From an uncultured Bacteroides sp. (GTDB lineage: Bacteria; Bacteroidota; Bacteroidia; Bacteroidales; Bacteroidaceae), in assembly GCF_959029255.1 (NCBI RefSeq), contig NZ_CAUFUE010000006.1, forward strand, positions 62,001-126,000: a stretch of 64,000 nt of DNA, in the 5' to 3' direction. Positions 45,551-54,756 of the stretch are shown here, piece after piece. How positions within the stretch are numbered: position 1 is the stretch's first letter; the number at the start of each line of letters is the position of its first letter. Position numbers and translations under genes: made by a program. Below the pieces are notes generated by a model. That model saw only the letters and a program-made list of their open reading frames with translations, was not told where the DNA came from and did not search any database.

Positions 45551-46720
45551 ATGAGTAATCAACGATACATGATGCGAGGCGTCAGCGCATCAAAAGAAGA
45601 TGTGCACAACGCCATCAAGAACATCGACAAAGGTATTTTTCCGCAGGCTTTCTGCAAAATCATCCCTGACATTTTGGGCGGAGATCCTGAGTATTGTAAC
45701 ATTATGCATGCCGACGGTGCAGGTACAAAATCCAGCCTGGCATACATGTACTGGAAAGAGACAGGTGATATTTCCGTATGGAAAGGTATTGCCCAGGATG
45801 CGCTGATTATGAATATAGACGACCTGCTTTGTGTAGGCGCAGTGGATAATATCCTGGTTTCCTCTACCATAGGCCGCAACAAACTGCTTGTTCCGGGTGA
45901 AGTTATCTCCGCCATCATCAACGGTACGGATGAATTGCTTGCCGAACTTCGTGAAATGGGTGTAGGCGTTTATGCTACCGGTGGTGAAACTGCCGATGTA
46001 GGTGACTTGGTACGTACCATTATCGTAGACTCTACGGTAACTTGCCGCATGAAGCGTGCCGATGTTATCAATAATGCCAATATCCGTCCGGGAGACGTGA
46101 TTGTAGGTTTGGCTTCCTACGGCCAGGCAACCTACGAGAAAGAATACAACGGTGGTATGGGTAGCAACGGTTTGACAAGTGCCCGTCACGATGTATTCGC
46201 CAAATACCTGGCCGAGAAATATCCTGAGAGCTATGACAAGGCAGTACCCGATGATCTGGTTTACAGCGGCAAATTGAAATTGACGGACAACGTGGAAGAC
46301 AGTCCGCTAGATGCCGGTAAACTGGTACTCTCCCCTACCCGTACGTATGCACCGGTAGTAAAGAAATTGCTTGACGCTCTTCGTCCAGATATTCACGGTA
46401 TGGTACATTGCTCCGGTGGTGCACAAACCAAAGTATTGCACTTCATAGGCGATAATTGCCGCGTAGTGAAGGATAATCTTTTCCCTGTTCCGCCTTTATT
46501 CAAGACCATCAAGGAACAGAGCGACACGGATTGGAGCGAAATGTACAAGGTATTCAATATGGGACATCGTCTTGAAGTTTACCTCTCACCCGAACATGCG
46601 GAAGAAGTAATCGCTATCAGCAAGAGCTTCAACATTGATGCTCAAATTGTGGGACGCATTGAAGAGAGTGATAAAAAAGAATTGATTATCAAGAGTGAAT
46701 TCGGAGAATTCAGATATTAA
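45551..46720 (+). CDS. purM: Phosphoribosylformylglycinamidine cyclo-ligase (AIR synthetase)
   Basis: The 389-residue protein shows the AIR synthetase signatures DGAGTKSSLAY (about residues 54-64), MNIDDLLCVGA and ATGGETADVGD. It catalyses ring closure of FGAM to AIR with ATP. It is longer than the E. coli protein (345) and lacks the usual N-terminal YKDAGVD motif, as in other Bacteroidetes. prfA follows 12 nt later. Confidence 0.9.
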   Translation: MSNQRYMMRGVSASKEDVHNAIKNIDKGIFPQAFCKIIPDILGGDPEYCNIMHADGAGTKSSLAYMYWKETGDISVWKGIAQDALIMNIDDLLCVGAVDNILVSSTIGRNKLLVPGEVISAIINGTDELLAELREMGVGVYATGGETADVGDLVRTIIVDSTVTCRMKRADVINNANIRPGDVIVGLASYGQATYEKEYNGGMGSNGLTSARHDVFAKYLAEKYPESYDKAVPDDLVYSGKLKLTDNVEDSPLDAGKLVLSPTRTYAPVVKKLLDALRPDIHGMVHCSGGAQTKVLHFIGDNCRVVKDNLFPVPPLFKTIKEQSDTDWSEMYKVFNMGHRLEVYLSPEHAEEVIAISKSFNIDAQIVGRIEESDKKELIIKSEFGEFRY

Positions 46721-46732
46721 AAGCGCGATAAA

Positions 46733-47845
46733 GTGGCAGATAACAGTACCTTACTTGAAAAATTAGATGGGCTCGTAGCTCGATTTGAAGAAGTATCGAC
46801 CTTGATTACCGACCCGGCAGTGATTGCCGACCAAAAGCGCTACGTGAAACTCACTAAAGAATATAAGGAACTTGGTGACCTGATGAACGCCCGCAAAGAG
46901 TACATGCAAGTATTGGGCGGCATTGAAGAAGCCAAGGAAATCATTGCTAACGAAACAGACCCGGAGATGCGTGAAATGGCACGTGAAGAACTTGACGCTT
47001 GCCAAGTACGCCAACCTGAACTGGAGGAACAGATAAAGCTGCTGCTTGTTCCTGCCGACCCGCAAGACAGCCGTAATGCTATTCTTGAAATCCGTGGAGG
47101 TACGGGAGGTGATGAAGCCGCCATATTTGCAGGTGACCTGTTCCGCATGTATACCAAATACTGCGAAACAAAAGGATGGAAAATGGAAGTTTCCAGTGCC
47201 AATGAAGGTGCAGCCGGTGGTTTCAAGGAAATAATCTGTTCGGTAACCGGTGATAACGTATATGGTACGCTGAAATATGAGTCGGGGGTACATCGTGTGC
47301 AACGTGTACCTGCCACCGAAACTCAGGGACGCGTACATACCTCCGCCGCCTCTGTAGCGGTATTGCCCGAAGCGGAAGAATTTGATGTCATCATCAATGA
47401 AGGTGAAATCAAGTGGGACACTTTCCGAAGCGGTGGTGCCGGTGGTCAGAACGTAAACAAGGTAGAATCCGGTGTACGCTTGCGCTATAACTGGAAGAAC
47501 CCCAACACCGGCGTTGTAGAGGAAATTCTCATTGAATGTACCGAAACGCGCGACCAACCCAAGAACAAGGAACGCGCCCTCTCCCGCCTGCGTACGTTCA
47601 TCTACGACAAGGAGCATCAGAAGTACATCGACGACATTGCTTCCAAACGTAAGACAATGGTTTCTACCGGTGACCGTTCGGCAAAAATCCGTACCTACAA
47701 TTATCCGCAGGGACGCATCACCGACCACCGCATCAATTACACCATCTATAACCTCGCCGCCTTTATGGACGGGGATATTCAAGATTGCATCGACCACCTG
47801 ATAGTGGCGGAAAATGCGGAAAGATTGAAAGAGAGCGAACTATAA
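46733..47845 (+). CDS. prfA: Peptide chain release factor 1
   Basis: The 370-residue protein begins at GTG (46733), 12 nt after purM. The GGQ catalytic loop is in RSGGAGGQNVNKVESGV (about residue 238) and the stalk signature in RGGTGGDEAAIFAGDL. RF1 reads UAA and UAG. No internal frameshift is present, which separates it from prfB. The GTG start is supported because MADNSTLLEKLDGLVARFEE runs directly into the RF1 N-terminal helices. Confidence 0.93.
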   Translation: MADNSTLLEKLDGLVARFEEVSTLITDPAVIADQKRYVKLTKEYKELGDLMNARKEYMQVLGGIEEAKEIIANETDPEMREMAREELDACQVRQPELEEQIKLLLVPADPQDSRNAILEIRGGTGGDEAAIFAGDLFRMYTKYCETKGWKMEVSSANEGAAGGFKEIICSVTGDNVYGTLKYESGVHRVQRVPATETQGRVHTSAASVAVLPEAEEFDVIINEGEIKWDTFRSGGAGGQNVNKVESGVRLRYNWKNPNTGVVEEILIECTETRDQPKNKERALSRLRTFIYDKEHQKYIDDIASKRKTMVSTGDRSAKIRTYNYPQGRITDHRINYTIYNLAAFMDGDIQDCIDHLIVAENAERLKESEL

Positions 47846-47869
47846 CACAAAGCCTTAAAATACTTACCT

Positions 47870-49633
47870 ATGAAAGGACATTTATTACAAAGAGTATTCC
47901 ACACTTTAACGGAAGCGTTTCAGAATTGCATGAAACGCTTTCCGATAACCGTTTGCTTTGTGTTTGCATTGTCTGCCTTTCTCATCTATCTGGTTGCCAC
48001 CGATATGGATGGAGACAGAAAAAGGCTGTTCATTTGGGGATATTATCTTTCCATCGGCACACTGCTTTCACTCACTTTGCATCTATGGAATGAGGAGCTG
48101 AAAGGCATCATCAAGAAAGTAGCCATACAAATAGTAGCCAATGCGCTACTCATTGCAGATGCCCTGTTTCTTTACAACTATTCTTCCGAGCAAACCTATG
48201 CGGAACTGAGTATAGCACATGTTGCCGCTATACTCGCGCTATGGCTTTCCATATTCTTTCTCTCTTTCTTCAAGGAGAAAAACGACATACCAAGCTGGAA
48301 CTTCGCCCTGAATACGATAACCTCGTTCATCACAGCCAATATCGTAGGTTACATCATGAGCGGTGGAATAAGCCTGTTGGTGCTTTCCCTGCATATACTA
48401 TTTGATGTGGATGTAAGTGGGAAATGCTATGCTTATATCTTTATCGTATGCAGCGTATTGCTTCCTACATTACTCTTCCTCGGCATGCTGCCCCAAGGCG
48501 AAAGCAAGCACAACCGGCAACCGCAATCGTTGGATTTCCTGAACGGTATCATACGTTTCCTGTTCATGCCGCTTATGGGAGGATACTTACTGGTTCTCTA
48601 TATCTACACCGCACGCATCCTTTCCAATTGGGAATTGCCCATCGGTTGGGTATCATGGTTGGTAGTGGCCCTCATGGCCGGATGTATCGCCATCGAATTC
48701 GGCCTATATCCCACCCGTATGGGAACCGGAAAACAGACGGACGAACGCATCGCACGCTGGCTGCCTGCACTTGTATTGCCACTGCTGATGTTGATGACTG
48801 TGGGTATCATACGCCGCTTCAATGATTATGGCGTTACTATCAACCGTTTATACCTGATTACTCTCAACATCTGGTTCTACATTGTTTGCATCGGGCTTAT
48901 TTTGACGAAAGCGCGCCGCATCAACTGGATACCCATATCGTTTGCCATCATCTTCCTGTTGACATCAGCGCTCCCTGTTAATTATGCAAGCATAACGAAG
49001 AATACCATCCGCACAGAGTTGGAAGAAGAGTTGAAACAGACTTGTGACGCCAAACTTCCTCTCTCACGTGAAGATTACAATAACTGGCTGGCATCACTCC
49101 CCGAGAAGACCGCAATGGAGGTGAATGACAAGTTCCTATACATTGATGACTTGTTCGGGCGAAAAACAATCGCTAATCTGGTGGCAAAAGACGTATCATT
49201 CTACACCGCCAAGTATCATTATGAAAGCGCAACCGATAGAGAGAATAATGCAGATTCCTATGTATCATACAACGGACAGGTACTTTCACTGACAAATATC
49301 GAAATCCCCAATGGGTATAACCGCTTCATAGCTATACCGGCAAATGCAAACAAGTCGGACAAGAATATTGAGATTCCACATAAATATGTGAATACAGGAG
49401 TGTTACCCGTCTCTCTCGGTTTGCAAACAGGAAATGAGAACGACACGGTTTATATCGACCTCAAAACGCTTAAAGAACTCAATGAATGCAGGTATGGCGA
49501 AATGAAACCAACCCAATTCAAATGTAATACCAATAAAAGCCTGTTTATACTCACCGGCTTCTCCATAGCTTACGATAAGCAGGAAGATGAAAACATCAGA
49601 CTGAGTATCAACGGCTACTTATTCAAGAAATAA
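47870..49633 (+). CDS. DUF4153 multi-pass membrane protein
   Basis: The 587-residue protein has about 11 hydrophobic segments in residues 25-380 (e.g. FPITVCFVFALSAFLIYLVA, LVVALMAGCIAIEFGLY). A soluble C-terminal domain of about 190 residues with many charged residues follows and is probably extracytoplasmic. The pattern fits DUF4153, a family of unknown function. It begins 24 nt after prfA. Confidence 0.75.
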   Translation: MKGHLLQRVFHTLTEAFQNCMKRFPITVCFVFALSAFLIYLVATDMDGDRKRLFIWGYYLSIGTLLSLTLHLWNEELKGIIKKVAIQIVANALLIADALFLYNYSSEQTYAELSIAHVAAILALWLSIFFLSFFKEKNDIPSWNFALNTITSFITANIVGYIMSGGISLLVLSLHILFDVDVSGKCYAYIFIVCSVLLPTLLFLGMLPQGESKHNRQPQSLDFLNGIIRFLFMPLMGGYLLVLYIYTARILSNWELPIGWVSWLVVALMAGCIAIEFGLYPTRMGTGKQTDERIARWLPALVLPLLMLMTVGIIRRFNDYGVTINRLYLITLNIWFYIVCIGLILTKARRINWIPISFAIIFLLTSALPVNYASITKNTIRTELEEELKQTCDAKLPLSREDYNNWLASLPEKTAMEVNDKFLYIDDLFGRKTIANLVAKDVSFYTAKYHYESATDRENNADSYVSYNGQVLSLTNIEIPNGYNRFIAIPANANKSDKNIEIPHKYVNTGVLPVSLGLQTGNENDTVYIDLKTLKELNECRYGEMKPTQFKCNTNKSLFILTGFSIAYDKQEDENIRLSINGYLFKK

Positions 49634-49654
49634 ATATTTTAAAAAATATCCGAT

Positions 49655-50479
49655 ATGAATAAACAAGAACTTTTTGAAAATATCAAGCGCAAGAAATCAT
49701 TTCTTTGCGTAGGTTTGGACACCGACATCAAGAAAATTCCCGAACATTTATTGAAAGAAGAAGACCCTATCTTTGCTTTCAACAAGGCGATAATTGATGC
49801 AACCGCAGACCTCTGCATTGCCTACAAGCCTAACCTCGCTTTCTATGAAAGTATGGGTGTAAAGGGTTGGATTGCTTTTGAAAAAACGGTGAATTACATC
49901 AAGCAAAACTACCCCGACCAATTCATCATTGCCGATGCCAAGCGTGGGGACATAGGAAACACATCCGCCATGTATGCCCGCACGTTCTTTGGAGAACTGG
50001 ACATCGACTCAGTAACCGTAGCGCCTTATATGGGTGAAGACAGCGTCACCCCGTTCCTCACTTACGAAGGCAAATGGGTTATTCTGCTGGCACTCACCAG
50101 CAATAAAGGTTCCCACGATTTTCAGTTGACGGAAGATAAAAACGGCGAACGTCTTTTCGAAAAAGTCCTACGCAAATCACAAGAATGGGCAAGCGATGAA
50201 CAGATGATGTATGTGGTAGGTGCCACCCAAGGCCGTGCTTTCGAGGATATCCGTAAGATTGTTCCCGAACACTTCCTGCTGGTTCCGGGCATCGGCGCAC
50301 AAGGTGGTTCGCTGGAAGAAGTTTGCAAATATGGCATGAATAAGACTTGCGGTTTGATTGTGAACTCCAGCCGTGGCATCATCTACGTGGATAAGACAGA
50401 AAACTTTGCCGCCGCCAGCCGTAAGGCCGCTCAAGAAGTCCAGGCTCAGATGGCGGAACAGTTAAAGGCGATACTCTGA
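49655..50479 (+). CDS. pyrF: Orotidine 5'-phosphate decarboxylase (type 2)
   Basis: The 274-residue protein has the catalytic Lys/Asp motif IIADAKRGDIGNTSAMYA (about residues 90-107), FLCVGLDTDIKKIP and LVPGIGAQGG. It decarboxylates OMP to UMP. The length and motif are of the long type-2 class. A terminator follows at 50510. Confidence 0.94.
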   Translation: MNKQELFENIKRKKSFLCVGLDTDIKKIPEHLLKEEDPIFAFNKAIIDATADLCIAYKPNLAFYESMGVKGWIAFEKTVNYIKQNYPDQFIIADAKRGDIGNTSAMYARTFFGELDIDSVTVAPYMGEDSVTPFLTYEGKWVILLALTSNKGSHDFQLTEDKNGERLFEKVLRKSQEWASDEQMMYVVGATQGRAFEDIRKIVPEHFLLVPGIGAQGGSLEEVCKYGMNKTCGLIVNSSRGIIYVDKTENFAAASRKAAQEVQAQMAEQLKAIL

Positions 50480-50509
50480 ACAGGACAAACAACATTATAA
50501 CAATAATCA

Positions 50510-50555
50510 GGCAGAGTTCGGCAGACAACTATTCATGCTACCGTCTCTGCCTTTT
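50510..50555 (+). terminator. Terminator after pyrF
   Basis: The stem GGCAGAG (50510-50516) pairs with CTCTGCC (50545-50551), with an inner CGG/CCG pair. TTTT follows. Confidence 0.65.
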
Positions 50556-50576
50556 CCATATAAATATCTCAAGACT

Positions 50577-50717
50577 ATGATACAATTACAAGACGTCCCC
50601 GAAGGTTACACCTACTGCTTTGTCGGCAAAAACAAAGGACGAGTACAGTTATTCTACACTGACAGTAAAGAAGTTGCGAGAGAGAGAAATGATAATTTAA
50701 TGAAGAATGAAGAATGA
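50577..50717 (+). CDS. Small hypothetical protein (46 aa)
   Basis: It begins at ATG 50577 (MIQLQDVPEGYTYCFVGKN). The frame reaches back to 50535, but that part would lie over the pyrF terminator. The predicted product has no signal or membrane segment. Its last six codons (LMKNEE) and stop lie inside the heptamer inverted repeat that starts at 50700, so the original 3' end may have been replaced by the repeat. No family was recognised. It may be real, decayed or chance. Confidence 0.4.
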   Translation: MIQLQDVPEGYTYCFVGKNKGRVQLFYTDSKEVARERNDNLMKNEE

Positions 50718-50791
50718 AGAATGAAGAATTTGGCTGCGCAATGCAAGCACGCCGCAAGGTAATTCTTCATTCTTCATTCTTAGTTCTTCAT
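50700..50791. repeat. Heptamer inverted repeat (GAAGAAT type), second copy
   Basis: Left arm 50700-50730 is four GAAGAAT units. The right arm 50761-50791 is its inverse with 29 of 31 positions pairing. The core 50741-50758 (ATGCAAGCACGCCGCAAG) matches the inverted core at 16119-16136 at 17 of 18 positions. Confidence 0.9.
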
Positions 50792-50825
50792 TTCCCCAAA
50801 TTCCCATTTATAAACCTTTCCATTT

Positions 50826-50856
50826 TTTGCCATCTCCCAAAAACCAATTACCTTTG
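50826..50856 (+). promoter_or_regulatory. Canonical Bacteroides promoter of the HD hydrolase gene
   Basis: TTTG (50826-50829), a 19-bp spacer and TACCTTTG (50849-50856) match the -33/-7 consensus. The ATG is at 50874, so the leader is about 10 nt. Confidence 0.72.
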
Positions 50857-50873
50857 CGGACAAATACTTAGAT

Positions 50874-52109
50874 ATGTCCTACGAACGTAAAATTATCAAC
50901 GACCCGGTCTTCGGATTCATTAATATACCTAAGGGATTATTGTATGACATCGTGCAGCATCCCCTTTTACAACGTTTAAACCGCATCAAGCAAGTGGGCC
51001 TTTCATCCGTTGTATATCCAGGTGCACAGCACACGCGGTTTCAACACTCCTTGGGAGCTTTCTATCTGATGAGTGAAGCTATTCAGAACCTCGCCACTAA
51101 AGGTAATTTTATCTTCGACAGCGAGGCGGAAGCCGTTCAGGCGGCCATCCTGATGCACGACATCGGGCATGGTCCATTTTCTCATGTGCTGGAAGATACC
51201 ATTGTTCGCGGCGTATCCCATGAAGATATTTCCCTGATGTTGATGGAACGTATCAACAAGGAAATGAACGGCCAGCTAACGCTTGCCATTCAGATTTTCA
51301 AAGACGAATATCCCAAACGCTTCCTCCACCAACTGGTGAGCGGGCAGTTGGATATGGACCGGCTCGACTATCTGCGCCGCGACAGTTTTTATACCGGTGT
51401 CACAGAAGGCAATATCGGTTCGGCACGTATCATCAAGATGCTCGATGTAAAAGACGACCACCTCGTGGTGGAGTCCAAAGGCATCTATTCCATTGAAAAC
51501 TTTCTCACGGCCCGCCGCTTGATGTATTGGCAGGTATATCTTCATAAAACCTCGGTTGCCTACGAAAAGATGCTTATCAGTACCCTGCTGCGCGCCAAGG
51601 AACTGGCAAGCCGAGGCATAGAGCTGTTTGCATCTCCCGCCTTGCGCTTTTTCCTTTATAATGATATCAACCGGGATACATTCTATGACAACCCCGATTG
51701 TTTGGAAAATTTCATCCAACTGGACGATAACGATATTTGGACAGCACTGAAGGTATGGAGTTCACACGCCGATAAAGTTTTATCCACCCTGAGCCTGGGT
51801 GTAATTAACCGTAACATCTTCAAAGTAGAAATTTCGACCGAACCTATCAGTGAGGAACGAAAAAAAGAGCTAACTTTGCAAATCAGTGAACAACTGGACA
51901 TCCCTCTCTCCGAAGCGAGATATTTCATCTCTACCCCCAGCATCGAGAAGAATATGTATGACCCGGCAGATGACAGTATTGACATTCTCTATAATGACGG
52001 TTCCATCAAGAATATTGCTGAAGCGTCGGATATGCTCAATATCTCTTTACTGTCGAAAAAGGTAAAAAAATACTACTTATGCTACCAACGTTTGCATAAG
52101 CAAGTATAA
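50874..52109 (+). CDS. HD-domain phosphohydrolase
   Basis: The 411-residue protein has the HD metal site in TRFQHSLGAFYL and LMHDIGHGPFSHVLEDT (about residues 93-109). A second part of the site is in LDMDRLDYLRRD (about 159-170). This is the dGTPase/SAMHD1-related YdhJ-like class. The substrate is unknown; dNTP triphosphohydrolase activity is possible. It is cytoplasmic. lpxD lies 78 nt downstream. Confidence 0.88.
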   Translation: MSYERKIINDPVFGFINIPKGLLYDIVQHPLLQRLNRIKQVGLSSVVYPGAQHTRFQHSLGAFYLMSEAIQNLATKGNFIFDSEAEAVQAAILMHDIGHGPFSHVLEDTIVRGVSHEDISLMLMERINKEMNGQLTLAIQIFKDEYPKRFLHQLVSGQLDMDRLDYLRRDSFYTGVTEGNIGSARIIKMLDVKDDHLVVESKGIYSIENFLTARRLMYWQVYLHKTSVAYEKMLISTLLRAKELASRGIELFASPALRFFLYNDINRDTFYDNPDCLENFIQLDDNDIWTALKVWSSHADKVLSTLSLGVINRNIFKVEISTEPISEERKKELTLQISEQLDIPLSEARYFISTPSIEKNMYDPADDSIDILYNDGSIKNIAEASDMLNISLLSKKVKKYYLCYQRLHKQV

Positions 52110-52187
52110 AATATTCATCGTAGGACAAGGAAATATAAAAAAAAAGTCCGTTATTTGTGTTTTGAAACCATCTAACAATAATAAGAC

Positions 52188-53228
52188 ATGGAGTTCTCTG
52201 CTAAACAAATTGCAACATTTATCCAAGGAGAAATCGTTGGGGATGAGAATGCAACCGTGCACACCTTCGCTAAAATCGAAGAAGGAATACCTGGAGCAAT
52301 CTCTTTCCTCTCCAATCCCAAATATACACCGTACATTTACGAAACGCAGTCTAGTATCGTACTGGTAAACAAGGACTTTGTTCCCGAACAAGAAGTGAAA
52401 GCAACGCTTATCAAGGTAGACAATGCATACGAGAGCCTTGCCAAATTACTTAATCTTTATGAACAAAGTAAGCCCAAGCGTGTGGGTATTGACTCCCGTG
52501 CTTTCGTTGCTGAAACGGCCAAGATAGGAAAGGATGTTTACATTGCCCCCTTTGCTTGCGTCGGTGAGTATGCAGAAGTCGGAGATAATACGGTGATACA
52601 TCCGCACGTCACTATCGGAAGTGGCGCCAAAGTGGGCAACGATTGCATTATTTATGCCAATGCTACCATCTATCACGACTGCCGCGTAGGCAACCACTGC
52701 ATCTTGCATGCCGGTTGCGTTATCGGGGCAGACGGTTTCGGCTTTGCTCCTACTCCCGAAGGTTATGAAAAGATTCCCCAAATCGGTATCACAATATTAG
52801 AAGATAACGTAGAAATCGGCGCGAATACTTGCGTAGACCGTGCTACAATGGGAGCAACCATCGTACACAGCGGCGTGAAGCTTGATAACTTGGTACAAGT
52901 GGCACACAACGACGAAATAGGTTCGCATACCGTAATGGCAGCCCAAGTGGGTATCGCAGGTTCTACCAAAGTGGGAGAATGGTGTATGCTTGGCGGACAA
53001 GTAGGTGTGGCAGGCCATATCCATATCGGAGACAAAGTGAACCTTGGTGCTCAGTCGGGCGTTCCCAGCAGCATTAAGGAAGGCAGCCAGCTCATCGGTA
53101 CGCCACCCATGGAAATGAAACCTTACTTCAAGTCACAATCCGTATTCCGCAAATTACCGGATATGTATTTTGAACTGAATGCGCTCCGCAAAGAATTAAA
53201 TGAATTGAAACAACAATTAAATAAGTAA
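52188..53228 (+). CDS. lpxD: UDP-3-O-acyl-glucosamine N-acyltransferase
   Basis: The 346-residue protein has the uridine-binding N-terminal domain (about 1-100), a left-handed beta-helix of hexapeptide repeats and a C-terminal helix (LNALRKELNELKQQLN). The catalytic His is in VQVAHNDEIGSH (about residue 240). It is the third step of lipid A synthesis. It lies 3 nt ahead of lpxC/fabZ. Confidence 0.95.
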   Translation: MEFSAKQIATFIQGEIVGDENATVHTFAKIEEGIPGAISFLSNPKYTPYIYETQSSIVLVNKDFVPEQEVKATLIKVDNAYESLAKLLNLYEQSKPKRVGIDSRAFVAETAKIGKDVYIAPFACVGEYAEVGDNTVIHPHVTIGSGAKVGNDCIIYANATIYHDCRVGNHCILHAGCVIGADGFGFAPTPEGYEKIPQIGITILEDNVEIGANTCVDRATMGATIVHSGVKLDNLVQVAHNDEIGSHTVMAAQVGIAGSTKVGEWCMLGGQVGVAGHIHIGDKVNLGAQSGVPSSIKEGSQLIGTPPMEMKPYFKSQSVFRKLPDMYFELNALRKELNELKQQLNK

Positions 53229-53231
53229 CCA

Positions 53232-54617
53232 ATGTTGAAACAAAAGACTCTGAAAGATAGCTTTTCACTCAGTGGAAAAGGGCTTCATACGGGACTTGAC
53301 CTGACCGTTACTTTTAATCCCGCTCCGGATAATCACGGATATAAAATTCAACGTATCGACGTAGAAGGGCAACCAATTATCGATGCGGTAGCCGATAATG
53401 TGACCGAAACAACTCGCGGTACCGTACTCTCCAAGAACGGAGTGAAGGTTAGTACTGTAGAGCATGGCATGGCGGCTCTTTACGCATTGGGTATAGACAA
53501 CTGCCTGATTCAGGTGAACGGACCTGAATTTCCGATTCTGGACGGAAGTGCCCAATATTATGTCAGTGAAATAGAACGCGTAGGTACAGTAGAACAAAAC
53601 GCGGTTAAAGATTTCTATATCATCAAATCCAAAATTGAATTCCGCGACGATGCAACCGGTTCTTCCATCATCGTGTTGCCGGATGAGAATTTCAGCTTGA
53701 ATGTATTGGTATCGTACGACTCTACTATCATCCCCAATCAGTTTGCCACGCTGGAAGATATGGCAAAATTCAAGGATGAGGTAGCAGCCAGCCGTACTTT
53801 CGTATTCGTACGCGAGATAGAACCGTTGCTACAGGCGGGTCTCATCAAAGGCGGTGACCTGGACAACGCCATTGTAATCTACGAACGCGAAATGGAACAG
53901 GATGCATACGATAAACTTGCTGATGTAATGGGTGTTCCCCACATGAATGCCAAGCAGTTGGGCTACATCAACCATAAACCGTTGGTATGGCCTAATGAAT
54001 GTGCACGCCATAAATTGTTGGATGTCATCGGTGATTTGGCTCTGATAGGTAAACCCATCAAAGGACGTATTATCGCAACCCGTCCGGGACATACCATCAA
54101 CAATAAGTTTGCCCGTCAAATGCGTAAAGAAATCCGCTTGCACGAAATACAGGCTCCTACTTACGACTGCAACCGCGAACCGGTTATGGATGTAAACCGT
54201 ATCCGCGAACTGTTGCCACACCGCTATCCGTTCCAGTTGGTAGATAAGGTGATTGAAATCGGCGCCAACTATATAGTAGGTATTAAGAATGTAACCGGGA
54301 ACGAGCCATTCTTCCAAGGACATTTCCCGCAAGAACCGGTAATGCCGGGTGTATTGCAAGTAGAGGCCATGGCGCAGACCGGTGGCTTGCTTGTACTAAA
54401 CTCTGTTGACGAACCGGAGCGTTATTCTACCTATTTTATGAAGATTGACGGTGTGAAATTCCGCCAGAAAGTAGTGCCGGGAGATACTTTGATTTTCCGT
54501 GTTGAGTTGCTCGCTCCTATCCGTCGGGGTATTTCTACCATGAAAGGCTATGTATTTGTAGGCGAAAAGGTAGTTTGCGAAGCAGAATTTATGGCACAAA
54601 TAGTAAAAAACAAGTAA
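53232..54617 (+). CDS. lpxC/fabZ: Bifunctional UDP-3-O-acyl-GlcNAc deacetylase / 3-hydroxyacyl-ACP dehydratase
   Basis: The 461-residue protein is a fusion. LpxC occupies about 1-305, with zinc ligands in VEHGMAALYAL and ARHKLLDVIGDLALIG. FabZ occupies about 315-461, with the hot-dog catalytic His in LLPHRYPFQLVD and the Glu in GHFPQEPVMPGVLQVEAMA. It joins the committed lipid A step with 3-hydroxyacyl-ACP dehydration. This fusion is known across Bacteroidetes. It is translationally close to lpxD (3 nt). Confidence 0.96.
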   Translation: MLKQKTLKDSFSLSGKGLHTGLDLTVTFNPAPDNHGYKIQRIDVEGQPIIDAVADNVTETTRGTVLSKNGVKVSTVEHGMAALYALGIDNCLIQVNGPEFPILDGSAQYYVSEIERVGTVEQNAVKDFYIIKSKIEFRDDATGSSIIVLPDENFSLNVLVSYDSTIIPNQFATLEDMAKFKDEVAASRTFVFVREIEPLLQAGLIKGGDLDNAIVIYEREMEQDAYDKLADVMGVPHMNAKQLGYINHKPLVWPNECARHKLLDVIGDLALIGKPIKGRIIATRPGHTINNKFARQMRKEIRLHEIQAPTYDCNREPVMDVNRIRELLPHRYPFQLVDKVIEIGANYIVGIKNVTGNEPFFQGHFPQEPVMPGVLQVEAMAQTGGLLVLNSVDEPERYSTYFMKIDGVKFRQKVVPGDTLIFRVELLAPIRRGISTMKGYVFVGEKVVCEAEFMAQIVKNK

Positions 54618-54621
54618 AGAA

Positions 54622-54753
54622 ATTTACGATTAGACGATTTACGATGTACGATTTATATTACTTGTAAGAATTATCACCTTTAAGTAATTATCGTATTTAG
54701 TAAGTCGCAACAAATAATCTTAATCGTAAATCGTAAATAGCTAAATCGTAAAT
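54622..54753. repeat. Heptamer inverted repeat (TTTACGA type) before lpxA
   Basis: Left arm 54622-54652 and right arm 54723-54753 consist of TTTACGA-type units in opposite orientation. The right arm ends 3 nt before the lpxA ATG, so it takes up the normal ribosome-binding region. Confidence 0.85.
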
Positions 54754-54756
54754 AAT

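Noticed and set aside
46763..47797. 344-codon open frame antisense to prfA
   Set aside because: It mirrors the strongly conserved RF1 gene; the length reflects codon bias on the sense strand.
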